A stretch of DNA of 64,000 nucleotides, from the NCBI RefSeq assembly GCF_000143415.4, contig NW_003314297.1, forward strand, positions 936,148-1,000,147, given 5' to 3'. The stretch's first letter is position 1. Each line of letters starts with the position of its first letter. Made by a program: the position numbers and the translations under genes. The notes under the pieces are model-generated. The model ran no database searches, was not told where the DNA came from, and saw nothing but the letters and a program-made list of their open reading frames with translations. This stretch comes from Selaginella moellendorffii. Its lineage: Eukaryota > Streptophyta > Lycopodiopsida > Selaginellales > Selaginellaceae. Positions 56,426-64,000 of this stretch are shown here, one piece after another.

Positions 56426-59400
56426 TCAGCCTCCAAAGCTTTCACCGTACTCGTCCTGCCCGTTTGTGGTGGAGCTCCCATTGTTGTGGCTGCTGCTTCC
56501 ACTCTCCTCCGGCCCCGGACAAGCGCTGATGACCGAGGGAGGAGTCCAGTGGTCGGGAACAGTAACGAAGTACGTCGACATGGCCTTGCGGAAGCGCTTC
56601 TTGTACTGCTTGGGGGAGATCACGGTCGGCGGCGCGTTCTTTGGGCCTCCGAGAATGCCCGAAGCCTTGACCCACGTCTCCAGATGCTTGTCCCATGTGT
56701 ATTGCCGCATGAAGTCAATAATCCCGAGAACAAGCTCCCCTCGTTCTTCGTCAATCCCAACGAGTAGCGAGTAGTCCATGACATCTATGTTCTACAAAAC
56801 CAGTATAAAAGTGTGAGCGCGAAGAAGAAGAAAAAAGAGAGAGAGAGAAACCATTGCTTACCGCAAGGAATGAGGTGTCGTTCCATACCGCTCGCTCCAA
56901 AAGCCTCTTGGCTTTATTCCCGACAAAAATGGGTGCCGTTGGCATGGATTCCAACAGGTTCTGGTCCAACAAAACAGCGTTCTTTGCCGTGGAGTCTGAG
57001 TTGTAACGAGAGCGCACTGAGCCTTTCAAATCATATAGCCGAGTAACGTGTCTGCCATAGAGCAGATTCTCCATGACCATCAAATCCATGCGTACTTCCT
57101 TGCCTCCCTTGACTTGCTTTATGATCACCTAGCGTCAAAAGAAACAATGAAACAAGTTTTCAGGTGAATGACAAAAGTACCTGATACATCCCCAGAATCT
57201 TAGCCAGACAGGTCGGGCTGCCAGAGTTTATGGAATCGAAGAGATATTTGAAGTACTCCGGTGCAAACTCCAGGAAAGAGAGAAGCTCCGTCCTCGTCAC
57301 TTGCTTCACGATGAATCTGTCGTCCATCGACTTGGCAAAAAAGACGTTGCTCTTTCCACCCTGTGCTCCCCATTTGCGGCACCTGCTCAACGACCGCACG
57401 AACTCCAAGTCACCAGCGCAGCATTTCTTCCGCAGTGCATCGAAGTGCTTGGCGTAGTAGGCGGTGACGATGTATTTCAGCTTCGCATCCGGACCTGTCT
57501 CAGAGTTCTCGATCTTCAAGTTCACCCCCTTTGTGCTCAATAAAGGATCCTCAACCTTCCCATTTGAAGAAGCGTCTTTGAAGCTGTTGGACCTCTCCTT
57601 CATGACCCCTTCTTCGAGAACTTGTGAGGACGCCTCCTCAGACACCACCGCACTTCCATTCTCTTTTTCTCCACTTTGTCCCTTCCCTTTCTCTCCACCG
57701 AGCTCGGTCACGTAGTATTGCGACAAAAGTGCATGAGCGATGATACTCGTAGGCTCGTCTTCGTAAACCGCATTCACGGTGCCATTCACACCAGGTGGCC
57801 AGAAAAGCCGTGCTCCACCTTGTAAAGCCTGCTGGGATATAAAAGAGGTTGACGGCGACTGACTTGAAGCCCCTCTACCCCTGTATAACGTCGAGTATGG
57901 TCCATCAATCCAGTTGCCGAGCTCGTCAAACTCCTTTTGCCGTGACGCTGTTAACTCTTCATCGGGTTGGCTTGTCGAGCTCGTAGGTGAGTGCTCCTTC
58001 TTACTTCCATTCTCTCCAGTAACTTCTGCCTCGGAGGCTTTGGCGCTTTCATGGTCTTCCGCATTGCATGGAACCTCTGTAGCTGCTTGTGTCTCGCCAC
58101 TCCATGCAGCATCTAGCGTATGAGAGATATCGGCGACAACCGGACAACTGCCTTCAGAGAGTGTCCTCCTGAGGTCTACATCCAAACCAAGTGCCTCTGT
58201 AACCCCTTCGGTACCCTCTGGCTCGGCAGGAGCCACAGGCAAACAAGGAATGCCGTCCACCATATCCATGTTGCAAACCATATCATGTACCACGACTGTA
58301 TCGTCTTTGACGGAAGTTGGTTTGTCCGCTTCTTCGTCGTGGACAAGCGAAGCAAATGGTTGCACATTCGTATTTGAGTATGTCTTCAATATTGGCTTCA
58401 CAGACGCGTCCTTGCTCGGGACAGGCTGGTCAGGTAGCATCCCCGGATCTGAACCTGCTGACGTATACTTTCGCTGCTGAGAGGCAGCAAAGTAATGAAG
58501 ACGTTTATCCCACTCCATGGCCCGGAGTGCAAGGTCCTTTCGCAGACGACAGAGCTCCAGAATGTCTGCGACTGGCTGTCCTGGATCAGTATGTGATGGA
58601 ACAGCTTTCAACAGTGTCTTCTGCCAAACGAACCATGTTATGAGCATTGAATTGCCCGACACCCACCCACCTCAAACTCGGCCTTTTCTTTTTGGAAGAA
58701 CGCTTCCAAGTACACAGCACGTTTTCTAGCTTCGGCGTTTCTTCCGCTTCCAGAAAAGGAGCCCGAGCTGGCAATATGTTCGCCAATAACACGTAAATGA
58801 TCCAGTATTTCCGTGAAAACCAGCTCTCCCTTGTTGGCAATCTTAACGTCATATGTTAAAAGCCAAATCGTCTTTAAACAACAATGTACCTCATTAGCTT
58901 CGTCCCTGAGCCACTCCTGTTGGCTCGGATCGTTAAACTCCAACTTTGGAGGAGGAAGATGAATTGAATGCAAATGAACAGAAGCATAGCGAAAGCACGC
59001 TATCATATTGCCGAACCTGTATCAAAACAGTCGTTAGATCTACGAGATTTAAAAAGAGAACAAAACCCTCACCCGTAAAATCGTAAACAATCTCTGTGAA
59101 GTTGGTGGCCACATACAGCGACTCTGCTAGCAGCTGCATGATTAGAGAAGCTCAGTTCCAAAAACTTTCCGAATGATAAACCCCAGGCGGCATCAGACAT
59201 CACGATTCTACGAGTCACCGGCGGAAGATCGTCAGTCCGAGGACACTTTAAGCACCTATGCCACATCCATATTTTTCCATCTCTTTCACCAGGTAAAGTA
59301 TGGTCGTCCATCCGTCGAACTGAGATCGTCAGACTACCCAAGCGATGGGTATAACAGCGAATGTGTGCGTCGGCGGGTTCATCACAATGTTGGCAGCGAT

Positions 59401-62120
59401 TGTTCTGCATTAAAGCAGGATGAGAAGCGAAGAAAAATTGACGATAGCAACTTACGCCGTCGAACAAGGTGTCTCTCAAAAATCTTCCCAGTGGCTTGTC
59501 CGAGTTTCCGTAATACTTTATCCGAACTATGTTGGGCCGTTCACAAACAGATCCCTTGGTGAGACACCGTGTTGACAGCGATACGAGAATACTTTGGTGG
59601 TCGGAGGGCGTTGGAGGGAAATCGTCTTTTCCACTCTGTTCATCTGCGTCTGATCCTTCTCTATCACCTTCTTGCAAAAAAAATGACTCCGCATTTTCCT
59701 TTGGAGACCTGTCAGCAGATACGTTCCATTGTTCTGCATTGGTTCTCATTGCCTCCTCACCGAAGGCTCTTCTCAGAGAAACTGATAACCCGGAAAGACT
59801 TTCCCCAGTAAAATCTGATAAACTCGACTGCCAATCCCTTGTAAAGCCATTTAGACCTGCTGAGTGCATCAACGTATTATTCGTCTCCGCACCTTTGCTG
59901 GTGAGTGTAGAAGGAGAAACTGGAGGAACACGTTGACCTTCTGCGGTCGCTACTGAAAAACCGGGGATCGATGTGATCGACCGGTCGGAGCTGGATTGCT
60001 TGCTAGGCAGCGTGACGACTATAGGCGACCTGTGGTCGGGGAGAGAGGCACCTTCGTCAGCAAGAAATGATGTTTCCAAAGCCAAATGATAGGATGCAAA
60101 GACAGAGAGCTGAAGAACACGTTTAATTTTCTTCAGATCGTCTCCATTAGCGCCCCTCAGTAAAGCCTGTCAATGAAACACACATTAGATATAAAGCTCA
60201 AACCATAGAGAACGCTTACAGTGCATCCGAGAGGTTTTGGACATCCTTCAAAAAACATCAGTGTCTTGGACATTTGCTTGCCTGCTTGGCCAGCACTACC
60301 GAGCTCCTCTACAAACTTCTCAATGTGGAAAAGCTCGCAGTGACCAGCCTTTGGTGCCGCGAGATTATCTGGTGTGGATATGATTTGAGCACCAGTACAT
60401 CTCGCAATCCTCTCCAGAAGAGGACGCTTGACATTCTGCACCAGCGATATTTCTTTCGCCAGTAAACGGTCTTGCGCAAAACGAGTTACTCCTTTCTCAA
60501 CGAGCACGACATTGGGATGCTGAGCCTCGATCCTTGCCGCAGCCATGTTCAGGTAGTCCCTTTCCTATAGCAGAAGGTTAGACAATGCCGCACCTAGAGA
60601 GGCATACCTGTTGGAGTAGAGTGTCCATCGACGAAAACTGGTTCGAAACTCTCTGATACTCCAGCGCACCACCAATAATAAGCAGCCTCGGATTCTTAAA
60701 CCGCGTAATCATCCTCTTATGTGCAAGGTTCTTTTTGCAAACAATACCTTTGATGATCATGCTGCAACAAGGAACATGTTGTTTCGTCAGCTTTACAGCA
60801 TGTCAACGTACCTGTCGGACCGCCGACCAGATGCGATGCATTTCACCTTCACGTAGCCTCCCGGATCCATGCTACCTCCCCTGCTGCTATCTGGTTTGAC
60901 GATGCTTGCTGCTTGCAAAGCCAATCCAGTGACGATGTCAAGCCAGCTATCCTTCTCATCTTCATCATCGACGGAAATGTTTTCACCGCGAAGGAGTTGT
61001 GCCACCAGAGCTCTGAAGTGACCGTCAACTACGGCTCGCATGGCCTTTCGATGTTCTTCCGAAGCAGCGCGTTCCCGGCTCCTATACTCAGTGCTGCTCA
61101 TACTTCCGGACGACCGTGGAAGACCCCAGCCACCTTCATCATCGTCGTCCTCGTCCTCGTATCCAGGTCCCGTTTCGTCCTCGTCTTCTTCCGGTGGCGG
61201 AGGGTACCAGACATGCTTGTTATTCTCAAAGTCCACCGACTTATCGACCTCCCGACACGCGGCCTCGTAGAGATGGTTCCGGTAATTGTTCTCGTCATCC
61301 AAGCTTTCAATATCATCGCACGAACGCCGGAACGACCTCTCGCTGGGCGGCCTGCTCTCGGACGTATCCCCCTTGTCATCGAAGCTCTCGGAGCTCTGCG
61401 AGTAGTAGCTAGCTTGGCTTTTGAGATGCCTATCCAGACCACCGTCTTGATTACCGCGAGATACATGGTTTTGTTGGCGTCCTTTCCTCCCTTCGTCTTC
61501 ATCATCGCTCCTGTGAAGGTTTCCAACGTTGGCGAATCGCAAAAAAAAGGAAACTGGGGAAGCGAACAGACTTACCTCATGCTTAACGACAAATGTTTGC
61601 CATACTCTTCTTGCTTTAAGTCATCGCTCTCGTCACCTCGCCTCTCGGAAGAAGCCAACGCCGCTCGAGGGGAAGCCATGGACGTGCTACCGCTGGTGTT
61701 ACTGCTAATCAAACTACTCCTAGACGACGTTGGAGTGAGAGACGGGCTCGTCACCGCCGGCTCCAGAGAAGAAGAATCCCCTTTGCCCAGCTGCTGCTGC
61801 CTAAGCCTGTAGCAAAAATTACACACCCGGATGCGCTCGCAATCCTCCTCCGGCGCCTCTGGAGGCGCGAGATTGATCGACGAAGCCGAGATGGTATTGA
61901 GCGTGCACCTGCCGCAGAAGACTCTCCCGCAAACCCTGCAGTGATGGCGCCGGTTGAAGATCGTAAAATGCGATTCACACTCATAGCAGACACGGCAGCT
62001 CTGATCGGGCATCCAAAACTCGCGGGACATGCTAGAATCCCCGGCTCCAGCACCGCCGCCCGGAATCCATGCGCTCAGAGCTCCCACAATCCCATGCAGC
62101 ACATTTTCGACTGCATCCAT
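56426..62120 (-). CDS. FAB1: Phosphatidylinositol-3-phosphate 5-kinase FAB1/PIKfyve, FYVE-containing
   Basis: Makes PI(3,5)P2 from PI3P on endosomes and vacuole. Eleven exons in transcript order: 61576-62120, 60812-61510, 60608-60761, 60220-60564, 59456-60166, 59073-59404, 58890-59016, 58671-58841, 57181-58620, 56862-57128, 56426-56791 (1718 aa, near Arabidopsis FAB1A/B). The FYVE finger (about 36-105) has the cysteine pairs and the RRHHCRVCG PI3P-binding motif. A Cpn60/TCP1-like domain spans about 415-590 (MIIKGIVCKKNLAHKRM). A Cys-rich region follows (NNRCQHCDEPA to CLKCPRTDDLPP). The C-terminal kinase has DDRFIVKQV (ATP lysine), LYDLKGSVRSRY and [11 protein letters not shown]. All catalytic motifs look intact. 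Confidence 0.95.
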
Positions 62121-62600
62121 GGACCGGAATCCTCCCGCTCATGATGATTGCGCGCCTATACCCTAGCTGGAATCACAAGAATCCTGCAAGAACACTAGCG
62201 CGCTGCTACATAGCCCCGATTCACGACCCCCCGATTTGGCGCCGCCGACGCCGACGCCTCGATTCCTGCGAATTCAGCTCATCGGTCGGGCATCGTCGAC
62301 GAATTGCGAGGAGGCGCGCCTAGAATCCGCCATTCCTTGGTAGAATGCACACCATCCCTAACCCTAAATTTCCCGGAGACGACGAGTTCTCTTTTTTTAG
62401 GCCATTAGGATCATTAAGCTCAAAGAAATTTCTTTCTTCCTTCATCCGCCGGTCCTGTGACCCTGGAAGAAGAAAAGCAAAACAAAAGCGCAAACAAAGA
62501 AGACTGTCAGTGCGAGAAGGGAAGGAAGAGAAAGCTATTCACGACTTAAGAACAAACAAGCCAAGGGGCAAAGATCATCTATAACCATACCAATCATCTC
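62121..62600. other. FAB1 upstream region with a telo-box-like motif
   Basis: CCCTAACCCTAAATTTCCCGG (about 62353-62373) is a telomere-like promoter motif also found in part before PIG-H. A 79-codon plus-strand frame from 62345 reads through this motif and then low-complexity Lys/Arg codons. I do not regard it as a gene. Confidence 0.45.
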
Positions 62601-62611
62601 CGGAATTTCAC

Positions 62612-62634
62612 GAGAGAGAGAGAGAGAGAGAGAG
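62612..62634 (+). repeat. (GA)n microsatellite
   Basis: About 11 uninterrupted GA units. Confidence 0.95.
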
Positions 62635-62699
62635 AATGGAATTAGCGAATTTTTTTTCATCGCTTGGTGGCCCACGCTCGTCCGGGTTTGTGAACTCGA

Positions 62700-63080
62700 G
62701 GAACAAGGAGCACATTTTACGTGTAGATTAAAAAAGAAGAAAAAAACAAAAAGCGGAGATAAAAAAAACTTGGAAAAATCTCGACAAATCTCAAACTATA
62801 ACGCTTGCTTACTCGAGGATCAAGCAGCACACGTCTGCCAATGTCCAAGTTCAGTTTCTTTCTTGGCAGCTCAACGGCTGTGAATAGGGCGGCGGCTGCT
62901 CCTCTCACTCCCTTGTTGATAGCGAAAGTTTGAACACAGCGGAAACACGAGCGAGATTATTTTACTCTGCGCTGCATGCACGGCAATGGCTTCTTGGAAT
63001 ACGCAAGCGAAGGATTGTAGTTCCTTGATCCATGCATCCAGCTTGCTGGGATTCTTCTCGAGATTGCTGCCTTCGATCAT
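62700..63080 (-). CDS. Possible partial gene, unidentified
   Basis: The minus strand from 63080 encodes MIEGSNLEKNPSKLDAWIKE and continues LQSFACVFQEAIAVHAAQ before a GTAAAA donor-like site. After a gap, AAAALFTAVELPRKKLNLDI and GRRVLLDPR lead to GTAAGC. Composition and splice-like joints suggest real exons, but the joint phase is ambiguous and no family is recognised. Downstream exons were not found. Confidence 0.3.
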
Positions 63081-63192
63081 TGACAGAGATATTTATGCCA
63101 AAAAATGAATTAAAAAATAAAAAACACGAAGAGTGTCAAAGTTCGTACTGGGGTTTGCATGGATCAATTGTCGGCGCAAGTATAACAGTGAC

Positions 63193-63193
<1 letters not shown>

Positions 63194-63223
<30 letters not shown>

Positions 63224-63224
63224 A
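63194..63224 (+). repeat. Compound (GT)n(GA)n microsatellite
   Basis: TGTGTGTGTGTG passes directly into GAGAGAGAGAGAGAGA. Confidence 0.93.
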
Positions 63225-63415
63225 GTGGAATTGCACAACAACGAGGCCCGCCGGTGCCAAGTGGCGCCGGGCAAAGTCAGATGCGAGGGTGGACATGCAT
63301 TGTGATCCAAAGCGCGTGGCGGCTCCTGGATCGGCTTGCCGGACGAGGTTTGATTCCTGCGCCGCATGTTTAGGGATTTAAAGACGGATTAATACACATT
63401 TGTATGCAAGGAGAT

Positions 63416-63444
63416 GAAACCTCCCTTCCTGGAAGGGAGGTTTC
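63416..63444. repeat. Perfect 29-bp palindrome
   Basis: GAAACCTCCCTTCC, one T, then GGAAGGGAGGTTTC: 14-bp arms with perfect complementarity. No gene with a matching terminator role is nearby. Confidence 0.9.
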
Positions 63445-64000
63445 TGAGGTGACATGGAAAAATTAATGAATGGCGGTTGGAAGGCCGCTTTTGATGTTTA
63501 CAACTTGTTTACGACTTTTAAGCTGATCTAAATAATTCAGTCTCGGAAGATAAGGTGTTCCGCCCCATCAACGACAAAATTCAAGCTAATCAAGTTTATA
63601 AACCCACTGCCATTCCTGCTTTTTTCCCTTTAGAAAAACATCTCTGTGCAAATACCTTTTATAGCCTCGAAACCGTATTTTATTCAAATCCGAACATTTG
63701 GATGGCCCCCCTTGTCAACCTCTCACTATGTTCCTATTTGTTGCGTATTGCAGAGTTGTTTACAACCTACAAAAAGGCTATATTCTAAAACAGTGGTGCT
63801 AAAAGTTTAATAGGGGGCGGGCTGGAATAGATATAGTCAGCAACATCATCTCCGAACAATGCCTTCAAACGTCCCGTCTGAAAGCAGTGAAAAGGTCCAG
63901 GCTACAGTACGCAATGGACAATGTGGACTCGTCATCCTGTGCAGGCCCGACTACAAGGATGGCGAGAATGTGTTTTGTAGTTAATCTCAAGATCTTGGGG
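63445..64000. other. No gene recognised at the right edge
   Basis: A 77-codon frame (63555-63788) and an open plus-strand stretch at about 63830-63990 (QCLQTSRLKAVKRSR, MARMCFVVNL) have no recognised motif. A gene or element could continue beyond the window. Confidence 0.35.

Overview
The window looks like nuclear DNA of a lycophyte, most probably a Selaginella such as S. moellendorffii. The evidence is plant gene content, very short introns (mostly 45-90 bp), tightly packed genes, an intronless DYW-class PPR gene, and an enkurin gene, which fits a plant with flagellated sperm. Species assignment is inference; no database was available. Exon coordinates were read by eye. In every multi-exon model below the exon lengths sum to a whole number of codons.

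Layout. About 1-21,500 is a retrotransposon field with no convincing intact gene. (a) An old LTR element begins before the window (5' LTR pieces 1-108 and 1767-2616, tRNA-iMet primer site 2620-2631, non-coding interior, truncated 3' LTR 5875-6511). A solo LTR of the same family (109-1766, target duplication CCTAG) sits inside its 5' LTR. (b) A complete element in the opposite direction (6928-14081, target duplication GTCAA) has 1.1-kb LTRs and a 4.9-kb interior without reading frames. (c) A degraded zone, 14,100-20,400, holds four sequences resembling the 3' half of 5S rRNA, as in Cassandra-type elements. About 33,600-42,400 is a second repeat island: a degenerate Ty3/gypsy element on the minus strand (34838-41436) split by a solo LTR (35347-37146, target duplication TGCAG) of the family seen at the left edge.

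Gene islands. Between 21.8 and 33.6 kb: alpha-galactosidase (+), homocysteine S-methyltransferase (+), hyccin (-), PIG-H (+), membrane-anchored GH9 endoglucanase (+), enkurin (-), tRNA-Leu(AAG) (-), DYW PPR protein (-). Between 42.4 and 62.1 kb: NOL6/Nrap (-), an AFG1-type ATPase with a C-terminal EF-hand pair (+), GDP-mannose pyrophosphorylase (+), apyrase-7-like protein (-), a broken partial copy of FAB1 (-), and full-length FAB1/PIKfyve PI3P 5-kinase (-). The last 1.9 kb has microsatellites and a perfect palindrome but no recognised gene.

The genes are unrelated eukaryotic housekeeping functions, not an operon. Themes are cell wall and ascorbate supply (GH9, alpha-galactosidase, GDP-mannose), phosphoinositide and GPI metabolism (hyccin, FAB1, PIG-H), ribosome biogenesis (NOL6), and organelle function (PPR, AFG1). 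Two close divergent pairs, hyccin/PIG-H and NOL6/AFG1, probably share promoters. The observations most worth following up are the AFG1-EF-hand fusion, the 5S-like repeats, the same-family nested LTRs with exact target duplications, the coding-free element, and the FAB1 partial duplication carrying a foldback element.
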